DNA from: Armatimonadia bacterium
Lineage (GTDB): Bacteria > Armatimonadota > Zipacnadia > Zipacnadales > JABUFB01
Direction of reading: 5' to 3'
NCBI GenBank assembly: GCA_039679385.1
Contig: JBDKVB010000069.1
Coordinates: 25,382-89,381 of the forward strand
DNA: 64,000 bases
The notes under the pieces are model-generated. The model searched no databases. It saw only the letters and a program-made list of their open reading frames with translations, and was not told where the DNA came from. The position numbers and the translations under genes are program-made. Below are positions 1 to 10,573 of the stretch, one piece after another (positions within the stretch are counted from its first letter, which is position 1; every line of letters starts with the position of its first letter).

Positions 1-1
1 C

Positions 2-346
2 GAGTGCGTGAACCTGATCTCCTTCAGCCACGACACCTTGCGCCGGGTGCGCCAGCTCGCACCGGACCTCCCCACCGGCCTCATCTCGAGCGGAGTGCAG
101 GAGGACACGCCGGAGGAGTGCCACAAGCTTCTTCGCAGCGCTTTCGAGCTCGGCGTGCAGTTCCTCAGCGTGCACTGGAAGGGGTTGCCCGACTCCCTAA
201 TCCACGAAGCCACACTCTCCGGCCTGACCCTCTGGTCCTGGACGCTGAACGATCCGGAGAGTGTCAGGCGGGAGGCTGCTCGAGGCGCAGCCTCCGTGAC
301 GAGCGACGATCCGGCCATGGCTCTGAAGGCGATCGCGGACCGGTAG
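2..346 (+). CDS. Glycerophosphodiester phosphodiesterase family protein, 5'-truncated
   Basis: The reading frame is open from the window edge to a TAG stop, so only the C-terminal ~114 residues are present. The segment has the alternating strand and helix pattern of the second half of a GDPD TIM barrel. Typical pieces are SFSHDTLRRVRQ, then FLSVHWKGL, then LTLWSWTLNDPES, where the last is the conserved 'v..WTvn' strand, and finally a GAASVTSDDPA loop. GDPD enzymes hydrolyse glycerophosphodiesters to glycerol 3-phosphate and an alcohol. The catalytic HR and ExD motifs lie upstream of the window and cannot be checked. A promoter for the next gene follows immediately. Confidence 0.75.
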   Translation, partial: ECVNLISFSHDTLRRVRQLAPDLPTGLISSGVQEDTPEECHKLLRSAFELGVQFLSVHWKGLPDSLIHEATLSGLTLWSWTLNDPESVRREAARGAASVTSDDPAMALKAIADR

Positions 347-366
347 GAAGCCGATCCGCCCTGGCC

Positions 367-396
367 TTGGTGCGCCCGCATAACTTATGCTATACT
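367..396 (+). promoter_or_regulatory. Sigma70-type promoter, extended -10, for the transaldolase-like gene
   Basis: A -35-like TTGGTG (367-372) lies 18 bp from TATACT (391-396). The -10 is preceded by TGC, giving an extended -10 (TGCTATACT). It sits in the gap between the GDPD stop and the transaldolase-like start, leaving a leader of roughly 80 nt. Confidence 0.6.
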
Positions 397-481
397 GCTC
401 GAAAAGACCATCTGTCCGCTGACTTCCGCGGCCCGGATTCCCCTCGCCGGGCCGACTTGTTGACATGAGGAGCGAGGATTG

Positions 482-1909
482 ATGACCGAAAAGACCCTGA
501 GTACCCTCCAGAAACTGATGTTCCACACGCCCGCCGACAAGCTCGTAACCGAGCTTAACGCGCTCCAGGCGGATCTCGCCAAGGAGTACCCGGGCGCCTG
601 CGAGGAGCGCAAGGCTGAGATCGCCGAGACCGTCAAGGAGTGCGCCATCGACCTGCAGTCCGGTCTCGTCGACTGGAATCTGAAGTGCAGCCGCTTCTGC
701 TCCTGCAACCCCTGCCGCGAGGTCGCCGATGACGTCCTCACGGGCGAGAGCAAGCAGTGCGTCGCCATGCTGCGCGAGTGGGGTCTCACCGACCTCGCCG
801 CGGCCACCGAGGCCGAGATCGCCGGCGTCAAGGCCAGCAACCTGCTCAAGCTCACCCGCATGAGCCTGCGCGGCGAGTGCAACACCTACTGGGGCAACGA
901 CTACGCCTCCGGTCTGCGCGAAGCCATGCGCCGCGGCGCCGCAATGGTCACCACCAACCCGGTCCTGGTCAACACCGCTCGGACCGAGGACCCGGCCTAC
1001 TGGACCCCGGTGCGCGACAAGCTGCAGCAGAAGTACCCCAACTACAGCCCGGTCGAGCTCGCCTATGCCCTGACCATTCAGGTCGTTGTCGAGAACGCCA
1101 AGCTGCTGCGCCCCATCTGGGAACTCACTGACGCCGACATGGGCTACGTCAGCCTCCAGCTCAGCCCGAAAAACGCGACTGACGCAGAGCAGATGATCAA
1201 GGAAGCCAAGTGGGTCTGGGGCCAGCTCGAGCAGGAGCTCGGCGGCGTCCCCAACTGCGTCTTCAAGGTCCCGGGCACCAAGGCCGGCATCGACGTCGCC
1301 GGAGAGCTCACAAGCTGCAAGATGGGCGTCAACGTCACCGTCAACTTCTCCCTGCCCCAGCAGATCGCTTTCGCAGGCGTCATCGAGAAGTACAGCAACA
1401 CCAAGGTCAGCTACCGCACGCAGATGGACGGCCGCGTCGACGATCCGGTCGGCGACGAGCTCAAGGAGTACGTGGCCGACTGGGAAGAGGTCAAGACCTG
1501 GTGCACCACCGCCATCCGCCAGCGCGAGTACCGGCTGCTCAACTTCACGCCCCAGCGCGGCGGCCTGGGCTTCACCAAGTCCCGTCCCTTGCCGGCCTCC
1601 GGTCGCGGCCCGTGGAACATCCTGCGCTCCATCCACAATGAGCCCGAAGTCCCGCTGTGGCTCACCGTCTTCCCGAACCGTCAGGTGGAGTTCGACGCCG
1701 AACCGCGCGAGCTCGATCCCAACGGAATGTGGGCTCCGCTGCCCGCCGGGGCGCTGGACAAGCTGTACAAGTCGAAGCTCTTCCGCCAGGCCTACGAGCC
1801 GGATGGCATGACCGTCGACGAGTTCGACTCCTACCTGCCGGTCGTCAAGACCCTCACGCAGTTCAACGAGGGCTACGACACCTTCGTCAAGTGGGTCTCG
1901 GAGAAGTAG
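482..1909 (+). CDS. Transaldolase-family protein with cysteine-rich N-terminal extension
   Basis: The protein has about 475 residues, against 215-380 for ordinary transaldolases. From about residue 140 it has family landmarks: GAAMVTTNPVLVN corresponds to the conserved 'G.TTNP.L' region, and NCVFKVPGTKAGI holds the expected Schiff-base lysine in a K-[VI]-P-x-T context. The first ~130 residues are extra and include a cysteine cluster C69-x3-C73-x-C75-x2-C78. Transaldolases move a dihydroxyacetone unit between sugar phosphates; the substrate here is unknown. The start is ATG 482 behind GAGGAGCGAGG; TTG 479 directly before it is possible. The gene has its own promoter and a hairpin downstream, so it is probably monocistronic. 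Confidence 0.7.
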   Translation: MTEKTLSTLQKLMFHTPADKLVTELNALQADLAKEYPGACEERKAEIAETVKECAIDLQSGLVDWNLKCSRFCSCNPCREVADDVLTGESKQCVAMLREWGLTDLAAATEAEIAGVKASNLLKLTRMSLRGECNTYWGNDYASGLREAMRRGAAMVTTNPVLVNTARTEDPAYWTPVRDKLQQKYPNYSPVELAYALTIQVVVENAKLLRPIWELTDADMGYVSLQLSPKNATDAEQMIKEAKWVWGQLEQELGGVPNCVFKVPGTKAGIDVAGELTSCKMGVNVTVNFSLPQQIAFAGVIEKYSNTKVSYRTQMDGRVDDPVGDELKEYVADWEEVKTWCTTAIRQREYRLLNFTPQRGGLGFTKSRPLPASGRGPWNILRSIHNEPEVPLWLTVFPNRQVEFDAEPRELDPNGMWAPLPAGALDKLYKSKLFRQAYEPDGMTVDEFDSYLPVVKTLTQFNEGYDTFVKWVSEK

Positions 1910-1934
1910 GTTCGGCACGCAACTTGCACATCTG

Positions 1935-1966
1935 GAGCGCAGCCTTCGTCATCGGGGGCTGCGCTC
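1935..1966 (+). terminator. Hairpin terminator after the transaldolase-like gene
   Basis: A perfect 10-bp stem, GAGCGCAGCC (1935-1944) with GGCTGCGCTC (1957-1966), encloses a 12-nt loop and is followed by TTCGCCTCT. It lies 25 nt after the stop codon. The tail is only moderately T-rich. Confidence 0.6.
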
Positions 1967-2027
1967 TTCGCCTCTCAGATGCCGTATCCGGCGGCCTCTG
2001 GTGTTCGTCCACCAACCGAACAAATGA

Positions 2028-2056
2028 TTGACGTAGAAAGCCCGTTCGCATAGAAT
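2028..2056 (+). promoter_or_regulatory. Sigma70-type promoter for tandem uvrA
   Basis: TTGACG (2028-2033), a 17-bp spacer and TAGAAT (2051-2056) make a near-consensus promoter about 75 nt before the uvrA start. I see no LexA-type operator over it. Confidence 0.75.
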
Positions 2057-2134
2057 GGGCGGGCTAGTCGGTCTAGTGCCTTCCGTGTCGACGCTGTCGG
2101 CACGGAAGGCACCTTCCAAGCAGGTCCCCTCCCC

Positions 2135-5100
2135 ATGGCCGATCACATCACCATCCGTGGCGCGCGCGAGCACAACCTGAACAACCTCAGCCTCGATCTG
2201 CCCAAGAACGCGCTGATCGTGTTCACGGGCGTCAGCGGTTCCGGCAAGTCAACACTCGCCTTCGACACCCTTTTCGCCGAGGGTCAGCGCCTGTACCTGG
2301 AGTCCCTCTCCGCCTTCGCACGCCAGTTCCTGCAGCAGCTTCCGCGTCCCCGCGTTGACCGGCTGGAGGGTCTCGCACCTGCGATCGCCATCAACCAGGC
2401 CACGCGCGGGCACAACCCTCGCTCGACCGTCGCCACCGTTACCGAGATCTACGACCATCTGCGCGTCCTCTACGCGGTCATCGGCACACCCCATTGCCCG
2501 CAGTGTGGGGTTGAGATCGGTGCCCAGAGCCGCGACTCCCTGATCGCCCAGATCCTCGAGCTACCCGCCGGGCCGCAGGTACTCGTCCTCGCTCCGCTCG
2601 TGCAGGAGCGCCGGGGTGAGTTCAAGGACCTGCTCGAGGACATGCGCCGTCGCGGGTACCTCCGAGCGCGCATCGACGGGCAGCTCTACGAGACCGGGTC
2701 CCCACCGGAGCTTGACCGCCGTCGCAAGCACACGGTCGAGATCGTGGTGGACCGTCTCACCCTGCCCCGGCAGGCAGGCGACAAGAACCGCGTGCCGGCT
2801 TCCTTCCGGGCGCGAGTGGCCGAAGCCGTCGAGGCCGCTCTGGAGCTCTCCGAGGGCGATCTGATCTTGTCTCGCGAGGGGCAGGAGGATCGGCTGCTGA
2901 GCACACGCTTCGCCTGCGTGAAATGCGGGATCAGCTTCTCCGAGCCCACGCACGCCAGCTTCTCCTTCAACAGTCCGCAGGGGATGTGTCCGGAGTGTCA
3001 GGGTCTCGGCGTCACCCGCACGATGGACCCCGACTTGCTGGTCGCCCATCCGGAGCTGTCGCTCCTGGACGGCGCAATCCCCCTGCTGCCGTCGCTGTCA
3101 AATATCTACCGTCGCCATTGGTACGAGGGCGTTGCCACGCACTACGGCTTTTCCCTCGACACTCCCTGGCGCGACCTCACCGACCGGCAGCGCGAAGTCT
3201 TGCTCTATGGGTCGGGGACCGAGCGCGTCCCGTACCTGTACAAGAATCCGCGCTTCTCCTGGGAATGGCGTCATGCAGAGCCCTGGTGGGGGATCATCCC
3301 GGAGATGATGCGCCGCCTCAACCGTCTCAAGGCCCAGGCGTTGCGGGACAAGTATGAAGCGACCTTACGCCGTGGGCGTTGTCCGGTCTGCCGGGGCAAG
3401 CGTCTCAAGCCCGAGAGCCTGGCCGTGACCCTCGGCGGTCTGTCCATCTCCGACCTGTGCGAGATGACCGTCGACGACGCTGCTGCCTTCTTCGAGAACC
3501 TGAAGCTGAGCACCAGCCAGTCCAAGATCGCTGAGGATGCCCTCAAGGAGATCCGCGACCGCCTTTCCTTCCTCCAGTTTGTCGGTCTGCAGTACCTGAA
3601 TCTGGACCGCTCGGCGCCGACGCTCTCGGGCGGCGAATCCCAGCGCATCAGGCTGGCGAGCCAGGTCGGCAGTGGCCTCGTCGACTGCCTCTATGTCCTC
3701 GATGAGCCCAGCATCGGCCTGCACTACCGCGACCAGGGGCGACTGCTCGACACCTTGCTGCACCTGCGCGACCTCGACAACACCATCATCGTCGTCGAGC
3801 ACGATGAGCAGACGATTCTAACCGCCGACCTGGTCGTCGACTTCGGCCCGGGAGCAGGGGAGAAGGGTGGCGAGGTCGTTGCGATGGGCTCACCCGCCGA
3901 GGTGAAGCGCTCGTCGCAGTCGCTAACCGGCCAGTATCTCGCCGGGAAGCGCAGCGTGGAGATTCCCGACCGGCGGCGACGAGGCAACGGGAAGCGACTG
4001 GTCGTCCGCGGAGCCCGACAGAACAACCTCAAGGGCATCGACGTTGCCTTCCCGCTGGGCTGCCTGGTCTGCATCACAGGGGTCTCAGGTTCGGGGAAGA
4101 GCTCGCTGGTCAGCGACATCCTCTACCCGGCGCTGGCGCAGCATCTCCACGGAGCCGAGACCGACGTCGGCGCTCACGACTCCCTGGAGGGCCTGGACCT
4201 GCTGCAAAAGGTCATCGTCATCGACCAGGACCCCATCGGTCGAACCCCGCGCAGTAACCCGGCGACCTACACCAAGGTCTTCGACGCGATTCGCGATCTC
4301 TACGCGAACCTGCCGACTTCGCGGGCACGTGGGTACAAGCCGGGACGGTTCAGTTTCAATGTGGAGGAGGGGCGCTGCCCGAACTGCGAGGGCCACGGGG
4401 CGGTCCGGCTCGAATCCGACTTCATGGCCGACGTGTGGGTCACCTGCGAGGTCTGTCAGGGCGAACGCTTCGACCGCGAAACCCTCAGCATCGAGTTCAA
4501 GGGTCACGGCATCGCCGATGTCCTCGACATGGAGGTCACCGAGGCCCTCGAGCTGTTCGCCAACTTCCCGCGCATCCACCACATCCTCAAGACCCTCGAG
4601 AGTGTGGGCCTGGGGTACATCAAGCTCGGGCAACCGGCGACGACCCTCTCCGGCGGCGAGGCACAGCGCATCAAGCTCGCCAAGGAGCTAAGCCGTCCCG
4701 GCGGCGAAGGCTGCATCTACATCCTGGATGAGCCCACGACCGGGCTGCACTTCGAGGATGTCCGCAAGCTGCTCGAGGTCCTGCAGCGGTTCGTCGATGC
4801 CGGCAGCACCGTTGTCGTCGTCGAGCACCACCCCGATGTCATCAAGTGTGCCGATCACGTCATTGACCTCGGCCCTGAGGGCGGTGCAGGAGGCGGTCGG
4901 ATTGTCGCCGAGGGCACTCCAGAGGAGATCGCTGCCTCCGAGGGTTCCTATACCGGCGCCATGCTGCGCGAGGTGCTGGGCGGTTCCGGGGTCCACGCTT
5001 CACCGCATCACCATCATCGGCGGGCCCAGCGCGAGCGAACCGAAGCGATCACCGTCCGCGGCGCTCGTGAGCACAACCTCAAGAACCTGGACCTCAGCAT

Positions 5101-8100
5101 CCCGCGCCACAAGCTCTCGGTGCTCTCCGGAGTCAGTGGCTCGGGCAAGACCTCGCTGGCGATGGACACCGTCTACGCCGAGGGGCAGCGCCGCTATGTC
5201 GAGTCGCTGTCCTCCTACGTCCGCCAGTTCGTCAACCAGATGCCCAGGCCCAAGGTTGACCGCGTTGCCGGGCTGTCACCGGGCGTTGCCATCGAGCAGC
5301 ACAACACGGTTCGCACGCCGCGCTCTACCGTCGGGACCGAGACGCAGATCTACGACTACCTGCGGGTTCTGTACGCTCGCCTGGGCACGCCGCATTGCCC
5401 GGGGTGCGGCGAGCCCCTCAGCGCCCGGACCGTTGATAGCGTGGTGGAGGAGGTCTTGACCTCCTTCGCTGACGAGTGGGTGCTGCTGCTATCGCCGCTC
5501 AAGCCCTCGGGCAACGAGGAGTACGATGATCTCTTTGCCCGGGCTCAGCGAGATGGCTGGCGACGAGTTCGCCTTGATGGCGAGGTGCATGAGCTACCGG
5601 TACAGGTCCACATTGACCGGCGGCGGCGGCACCACGTCGAGCTGGTGGTAGACCGCCTTCAGGTCTCGCCGGAGCGACGCTCCCGACTGGCCGAGGCCGT
5701 CGAGCGGGCCTTCGCCCTCTCGAACGGTGAGGTCATCGTGAGCCTCGGCGACCAGCAGGGCGAAGTCGACGACCTGCGCCTGTCGCGCGACTTCGGCTGC
5801 CCCCGTTGCGGAACCAGCTACTCGGAACTGACCCCGCGCAGCTTCTCCTTCAACCACTGGGAGGGCTGGTGTCCGACCTGCGAGGGCCTTGGTACTCAGC
5901 GCGGTCTCGATCCCGAGGTCATGGTACCCGATGACCGCCTCTCGATCCGTGAGGGTGCGGTGAGCGTCTGGCAACACCTCCCGGCGGGCGGCCTGATGGA
6001 GCAGACCCTTGAGGCCCTTGCCCGGCAGGGCGGCTTCTCTCTCGACCAGCCCTATTCGACCCTTACCGAAGCCCAGCGCCGGATGCTGCTGTGGGGTGCG
6101 GACGAGGAGCTGACGGTGACGCCGACCCTCAAGGTCCGGTTCACCGGCCTCGCGCCCGGCATTGAGAGCGCCTCCAACCTCAGCCACTACTTCCGCCGGC
6201 AGTTCGCCCGGGCGCTGGGCGACTTGCCCTGTCCGGCCTGCCACGGCGGACGCATCAACCCGCAGGCGGCCGCGGTTCGATTCCGGGGCAAGACCCTCGT
6301 CGAGTTGTGCGAGCTGCCGCTGGAGGAGTCCTGCCGCTTCATGGCCGACGTGGTCCTCGATGCCGCAGAGCAATCCCGGGCCGAGGACGTTCTGGAGGAA
6401 ATCCAGTCGCGACTCCGGTTCCTGGTCGAGGTCGGTCTGGACTACGTGTCCCTCCATCGGCCTGCGCCGTCGCTCTCCGGCGGCGAGTCTCAGCGCGTCA
6501 AGGTCGCCGGGCAACTCGGAGCCCGCCTGACGGGTGTCATGTACGTGCTCGACGAGCCGACCGTGGGCCTTCACCCCCGAGACAACGACCGGATGCTCGG
6601 CGCCCTGGATCGACTGCGCGACTTGGGCAACACCGTGATGGTGGTCGAGCACGACCGGCAGACCCTTGAGCATGCCGATCACATCATCGACTTCGGCCCG
6701 GGTGCCGGTCCCGCGGGTGGTCGAGTGGTAGCGACCGGTTCGCCGAGTGCGCTCAGCCGCTCGAAGCGCTCCTTGACCGGCGCCCTCCTGCGGCATGAGT
6801 TGGCGGTTCCCGTTCCCGAGGAGCGGCGGCCACTACCCAGCCGCCTGCCGCCTGCGCAGAGTCTGGAGACCGATGGCGAGGCGGTGGAGACAGTCTCCGG
6901 TGGACTCCGTCGACACGCCGACGGCAAGGCGCCCTATGCCTGGATCACCATTGAGGGCGCCCGCCACAACAACCTCAAGAACCTGGACGTGGACATCCCG
7001 CTCGGAGTGCTCGTGTGCGTGACAGGCCCCTCGGGTTCGGGGAAGTCCTCGCTCATCCATGACATCCTCTTCGAGGAGCTCTCTTTCCGTCTCCACGGGC
7101 GCAACACCGTGCCCGGGCACCATCGAGCGATCCACGGCCACGAGGGCCTGGATCAGATCCTCGCGATCGACCAGTCACCCATCGGCGCATCGCCACGCTC
7201 GAATCCCGCTACCTACATCGGCGTTTTCGATGCCATCCGCGAGCTGTTCGCCCTACTGCCCGAGGCGAAGGTGCGCGGCTACCGTCCGCGGCGATTCTCC
7301 TTCAACGCACCCGGCGGCCGCTGTGAGACCTGCGAGGGGATGGGCTATCGCATCGTCGAAATGCACTTCCTGCCGGACGTGTGGGTGGAGTGCGACGAGT
7401 GCCGCGGGCAGCGCTACAACCACGAGACCCTGGACATCAAGTACCGGGGCAAGAGCATCGCCGACGTGCTGAGGATGTCCGTGGATGAGGCGCTGGAGCT
7501 GTTCACCGATCTCCCGCGCCTCCGTCGCCCCTTGCAGGTGCTCTCCGACGTCGGCGTGGGGTACCTGCCTCTCGGCCAGTCCGCACCGACCCTTTCCGGC
7601 GGTGAGGCTCAGCGGGTGAAGATCGCGCGTGAGTTGGTGCACCCGACCCGGGGACGCACGCTGTACCTGCTGGATGAGCCCACCACCGGCCTGCACATGG
7701 CCGACATCCAGAAGCTGCTGGTCGTGCTGAACCGACTGGTTGATGCGGGCAACACGGTACTGGTCATCGAGCACAACATGGACGTGGTGAAGACCGCCGA
7801 CTACGTCCTCGATCTGGGGCCTGAGGGCGGCGAGCGTGGCGGTTACCTCGTGGCTGCCGGCAGACCCGAGGATGTGGCGACCTGCACCGACAGCCCGACG
7901 GCGTCCTATCTGCTCCAGGCTCTTCAGACCAGCCCACGAGCCTCCCGAGCGGAGCCCAGGGAGCCGAGTGTCCGAGGTACTGCTGAGGCCGCTGGCGAAG
8001 GCGAGGGCAAGCAGCTTCCACCGGTACTTGCTCAGTCCGACGCGCAGCCGCCCTGGGAAGTGGATGGCGAGGCCTGGCACACCCGAAACCGCGTGAATGC

Positions 8101-8527
8101 GGTCGGCGAGAGTCCCGCCTGGCATGACGAGGCCCTGATAGAGTTCGTCCGCCAGTTCCGTGAGCTGCCCGAAGCGGAGGAACCCTACTGGGGTCACTGG
8201 GCCTCGGTGAGCTTTCGGGCTACGCGACGCAAGCCCTGGTTTGCCGCGGCCCGCACCCACCGGAAGTGGTATCTCGAGCTGAGCTTCTACGTGCCCAAGG
8301 GTCTCTTCGATGAGGAAGACCTGGCGGAGCAGTTGGCCTTGCAGCACTGGGAGGAGATCGAGGGACTCGGCTTCTACTCGCGCACGCCACGGCTCCGCGT
8401 CTACACCGGTGCTCGTGGTTTCGATCGCGTCTATGTTCAGGCCCACTTCGAGCGGGACCTCAGCAGTGACGGATTCCGCAACTTCCTGCACAGGGCCTGG
8501 GAGGCTTACCTGTCCACCGGCCGCTGA
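2135..8527 (+). CDS. uvrA: Tandem (double-length) UvrA-family excinuclease ATPase with extra C-terminal domain
   Basis: The protein has 2130 residues, about twice normal UvrA (~940), and is two full UvrA copies end to end. Four Walker A motifs lie near residues 32, 650, 1000 and 1630 ([36 protein letters not shown]). Each has its LSGGE signature (about 497, 838, 1447, 1821) and a DEP[ST]xGLH Walker B/D-loop. Each copy keeps the CxxC zinc-binding pairs, for example CVKCG..CPECQG and CPRCG..CPTCEG. A His-rich linker (HHHH) near residue 960 joins the copies. About 200 residues after the fourth ATPase form an acidic linker and a Trp/Tyr-rich domain I do not recognise. UvrA loads UvrB at DNA lesions in nucleotide excision repair. 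Tandem UvrAs are known from Chlamydiae and relatives. ATG 2135 fits the family N-terminus. Confidence 0.9.
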   Translation: MADHITIRGAREHNLNNLSLDLPKNALIVFTGVSGSGKSTLAFDTLFAEGQRLYLESLSAFARQFLQQLPRPRVDRLEGLAPAIAINQATRGHNPRSTVATVTEIYDHLRVLYAVIGTPHCPQCGVEIGAQSRDSLIAQILELPAGPQVLVLAPLVQERRGEFKDLLEDMRRRGYLRARIDGQLYETGSPPELDRRRKHTVEIVVDRLTLPRQAGDKNRVPASFRARVAEAVEAALELSEGDLILSREGQEDRLLSTRFACVKCGISFSEPTHASFSFNSPQGMCPECQGLGVTRTMDPDLLVAHPELSLLDGAIPLLPSLSNIYRRHWYEGVATHYGFSLDTPWRDLTDRQREVLLYGSGTERVPYLYKNPRFSWEWRHAEPWWGIIPEMMRRLNRLKAQALRDKYEATLRRGRCPVCRGKRLKPESLAVTLGGLSISDLCEMTVDDAAAFFENLKLSTSQSKIAEDALKEIRDRLSFLQFVGLQYLNLDRSAPTLSGGESQRIRLASQVGSGLVDCLYVLDEPSIGLHYRDQGRLLDTLLHLRDLDNTIIVVEHDEQTILTADLVVDFGPGAGEKGGEVVAMGSPAEVKRSSQSLTGQYLAGKRSVEIPDRRRRGNGKRLVVRGARQNNLKGIDVAFPLGCLVCITGVSGSGKSSLVSDILYPALAQHLHGAETDVGAHDSLEGLDLLQKVIVIDQDPIGRTPRSNPATYTKVFDAIRDLYANLPTSRARGYKPGRFSFNVEEGRCPNCEGHGAVRLESDFMADVWVTCEVCQGERFDRETLSIEFKGHGIADVLDMEVTEALELFANFPRIHHILKTLESVGLGYIKLGQPATTLSGGEAQRIKLAKELSRPGGEGCIYILDEPTTGLHFEDVRKLLEVLQRFVDAGSTVVVVEHHPDVIKCADHVIDLGPEGGAGGGRIVAEGTPEEIAASEGSYTGAMLREVLGGSGVHASPHHHHRRAQRERTEAITVRGAREHNLKNLDLSIPRHKLSVLSGVSGSGKTSLAMDTVYAEGQRRYVESLSSYVRQFVNQMPRPKVDRVAGLSPGVAIEQHNTVRTPRSTVGTETQIYDYLRVLYARLGTPHCPGCGEPLSARTVDSVVEEVLTSFADEWVLLLSPLKPSGNEEYDDLFARAQRDGWRRVRLDGEVHELPVQVHIDRRRRHHVELVVDRLQVSPERRSRLAEAVERAFALSNGEVIVSLGDQQGEVDDLRLSRDFGCPRCGTSYSELTPRSFSFNHWEGWCPTCEGLGTQRGLDPEVMVPDDRLSIREGAVSVWQHLPAGGLMEQTLEALARQGGFSLDQPYSTLTEAQRRMLLWGADEELTVTPTLKVRFTGLAPGIESASNLSHYFRRQFARALGDLPCPACHGGRINPQAAAVRFRGKTLVELCELPLEESCRFMADVVLDAAEQSRAEDVLEEIQSRLRFLVEVGLDYVSLHRPAPSLSGGESQRVKVAGQLGARLTGVMYVLDEPTVGLHPRDNDRMLGALDRLRDLGNTVMVVEHDRQTLEHADHIIDFGPGAGPAGGRVVATGSPSALSRSKRSLTGALLRHELAVPVPEERRPLPSRLPPAQSLETDGEAVETVSGGLRRHADGKAPYAWITIEGARHNNLKNLDVDIPLGVLVCVTGPSGSGKSSLIHDILFEELSFRLHGRNTVPGHHRAIHGHEGLDQILAIDQSPIGASPRSNPATYIGVFDAIRELFALLPEAKVRGYRPRRFSFNAPGGRCETCEGMGYRIVEMHFLPDVWVECDECRGQRYNHETLDIKYRGKSIADVLRMSVDEALELFTDLPRLRRPLQVLSDVGVGYLPLGQSAPTLSGGEAQRVKIARELVHPTRGRTLYLLDEPTTGLHMADIQKLLVVLNRLVDAGNTVLVIEHNMDVVKTADYVLDLGPEGGERGGYLVAAGRPEDVATCTDSPTASYLLQALQTSPRASRAEPREPSVRGTAEAAGEGEGKQLPPVLAQSDAQPPWEVDGEAWHTRNRVNAVGESPAWHDEALIEFVRQFRELPEAEEPYWGHWASVSFRATRRKPWFAAARTHRKWYLELSFYVPKGLFDEEDLAEQLALQHWEEIEGLGFYSRTPRLRVYTGARGFDRVYVQAHFERDLSSDGFRNFLHRAWEAYLSTGR

Positions 8528-8558
8528 CCCGCCGTGACGCACTTCCGGGAGCTACGCT

Positions 8559-9212
8559 GTGCCTGACTTCCCCTCACGAATGTTGTTCCGACCGATCGCC
8601 TCTTGCCCGCGCCTGCGGCAGCCGATCACCCTCGACGGTGACCTATCCGACTGGGGCGACATTCCCGCGCTGCCGCCTCTGGGCGAGTTGGACGGCGAGA
8701 GGAGCTTCGCCCAGCTCTACGTGGCCTGGTCGGACGAGGGTCTGTACCTCGCCGAACGGTGCGCCAAGCCCGTCGGAACGGTGACGGTGAATCGCCGCCG
8801 ACCTGCCTCGGGCGACGGTCTGCAGGTCTGGATCGACACCCGGGCGGCGCAGACAGCCCACCGAGCCTCGCGTTTCTGTCATCATTTCGTCCTCTTGCCG
8901 CGAGGGGGAGGGCTCGGTCGCGGCGAACCGGTTGCCTGGCAGGCGAACCTGCGCCGGGCTCGTGAGCGGCCGCCACTGTGTGACCCCTCACAGATCCGCG
9001 TAGCTTCGCGGGTCGAGGGCGATTCCTACTGCCTGGAAGTGCTGCTGCCGACGCACATCCTGAACGGTTTCGAGCCCCGCGCCGGGGAGCGGATTGGCTT
9101 CAACTATTTCGCCCATGACGTTCCCGGCGGCAAGCAGGTCTGGTCCTCGCCGCGAGCCATGCCCTTCGACACCGACCCCAGTCTGTGGGGTCTGCTGGAG
9201 CTGCAAGACTGA
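8559..9212 (+). CDS. CBM9-like / DOMON-fold protein, no signal peptide
   Basis: This is a 217-residue protein. Residues ~20-60 read PITLDGDLSDWGDIPA, then FAQLYVAWSDEGLYLAER, which is the opening of a family 9 carbohydrate-binding-like beta-sandwich ('i.iDG.ldeW', 'a.v.laWde..LYla'). The rest keeps the pattern: DGLQVWIDTR, a SRFCHHFVLLP strand and IGFNYFAHDV. The fold binds sugars or serves as a module in secreted hydrolases. Here it stands alone with no visible export signal, so its ligand and location are open. It starts at GTG, 31 nt after uvrA, and 18 nt before the nitrilase-like gene, so the three may be co-transcribed. Confidence 0.65.
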   Translation: MPDFPSRMLFRPIASCPRLRQPITLDGDLSDWGDIPALPPLGELDGERSFAQLYVAWSDEGLYLAERCAKPVGTVTVNRRRPASGDGLQVWIDTRAAQTAHRASRFCHHFVLLPRGGGLGRGEPVAWQANLRRARERPPLCDPSQIRVASRVEGDSYCLEVLLPTHILNGFEPRAGERIGFNYFAHDVPGGKQVWSSPRAMPFDTDPSLWGLLELQD

Positions 9213-9230
9213 GCGCACACAGGTGATCCC

Positions 9231-10559
9231 ATGAATCAGGTGCAGCTGGCGACCGTTGAAAACTGGACCCCTCATCCGCAGGCTTCCCCGCACTTCGCGC
9301 GCGAAGGCCAGGGCTACGTGACGGAGGCCAACGGAACCCGGAGCTGCTGCGGCGGCTGGCAGTTCGTCTTCAGCGGCCTGGAGCCCGGCCGGTGGTACGA
9401 GATCTCACTCGAGGCCACCTTCGCCGACCTGGCCTGTGTGCGCGATGCCCTGCTGTGTACCGCACACTGGGACCGCATGGAGGCCGGGCAAGCGCGAACC
9501 GGCTTCCGCCCCTGGGACTGGATTCTGCCCGAGTCCGCAGGCGAGGGTCGTGTTCGCTTTGCGCGGATCGTGCAGGCGCCCGAGGATGCCTCAGACCTGA
9601 CCGTGCGCTGCACCTTCCGCTGGTCCACGACGGGGCTTGCCCTGTGGTCGGAGCCGAAGGTCACCCTTGCTGAGGACAGACCTGCCTCCAAGCCGGTGCG
9701 GGTCGCCGTGGTCACGGGCCATGCCAATGCGCGACCCCGACCGGTGGAGTCCCTGCAGACTAACATAGACTTCTACGGCAACCTCTGCCGCCAGGCCTGC
9801 GAGGAGGTCTCGCCTGATCTGATCGCCTTGCCGGAGATCGCGCTCCAGTGGGGCCTTCCTGGCAGCAGCCTCGATCTTGCGGTGCCGCTGACGAGCCCCG
9901 AAGTGCAGGCCTTCGGCAGTATCGCCCGCGCCTTCCACACCCGCATCGTCCTGGGGATGTACGAGCGCGATGGCGACGCCGTGTTCAACAGCGCCGTGCT
10001 GCTTGGCCCCGACGGGAAGGTCGAGGGAACCTATCACAAGGTGCATCTGGCCGTGGGTGGTGAGGCGGAGTCCGGGCTGATGCCCGGCGATGGCTTCCCT
10101 GTCGTCGACACGGAGCTGGGCCGGATCGGCTTCAACATCTGCATGGATAGCTCGGACGCTGAGTCCTCCCGCATGGTCGGCTTGATGGGCGCCGACTTCC
10201 TCGTGCTGCCGATCATGGGCGACCACCGGGCTGATCGCTGGCGTCCCGGTCCGCCAACCTTCGGCGAGAGTCGCTGGCAGGCGATCATGCGCACCCACGC
10301 CATGGACAACCAGCTCTGCATGGTCGTCGCTCGCAACACCGCGGTCGCAAGCTGCGTCATCGACCGCAAGGGCGACATCCTCGCCTGGAACGAGGGCGAC
10401 CGCGACTACGTGTGGTGCGATGTGAGCCTCGCCGACGGCTATCGCACCTGGAACGGTGGCTGCTTCGCCGACGTGAACTGGATGCAGCGCCGTCCGCACC
10501 TGTACGGGGCCTTCACTGACGAGGCCAACCAGGGGAGTCTGCGTCGCGCCACTCGCTAA
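9231..10559 (+). CDS. Carbon-nitrogen hydrolase (nitrilase superfamily) with N-terminal beta domain
   Basis: The protein has 442 residues. Residues ~155-430 are a nitrilase-superfamily domain with the full Glu-Lys-Cys triad: Glu in LIALPEIALQWG, Lys in GTYHKVHL and Cys in GFNICMDSSDAE. Members hydrolyse C-N bonds of amides, nitriles or carbamoyl groups; the substrate cannot be read from the sequence. Residues 1-150 are an added region rich in beta strands (CGGWQFVFSGLEPGRWYEISLE), resembling a carbohydrate-binding or jelly-roll module. No signal peptide is apparent. The gene follows the CBM9-like gene by 18 nt and ends 14 nt before a convergent sialidase gene. Confidence 0.8.
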   Translation: MNQVQLATVENWTPHPQASPHFAREGQGYVTEANGTRSCCGGWQFVFSGLEPGRWYEISLEATFADLACVRDALLCTAHWDRMEAGQARTGFRPWDWILPESAGEGRVRFARIVQAPEDASDLTVRCTFRWSTTGLALWSEPKVTLAEDRPASKPVRVAVVTGHANARPRPVESLQTNIDFYGNLCRQACEEVSPDLIALPEIALQWGLPGSSLDLAVPLTSPEVQAFGSIARAFHTRIVLGMYERDGDAVFNSAVLLGPDGKVEGTYHKVHLAVGGEAESGLMPGDGFPVVDTELGRIGFNICMDSSDAESSRMVGLMGADFLVLPIMGDHRADRWRPGPPTFGESRWQAIMRTHAMDNQLCMVVARNTAVASCVIDRKGDILAWNEGDRDYVWCDVSLADGYRTWNGGCFADVNWMQRRPHLYGAFTDEANQGSLRRATR

Positions 10560-10573
10560 GTCCTGTGCTCGCC

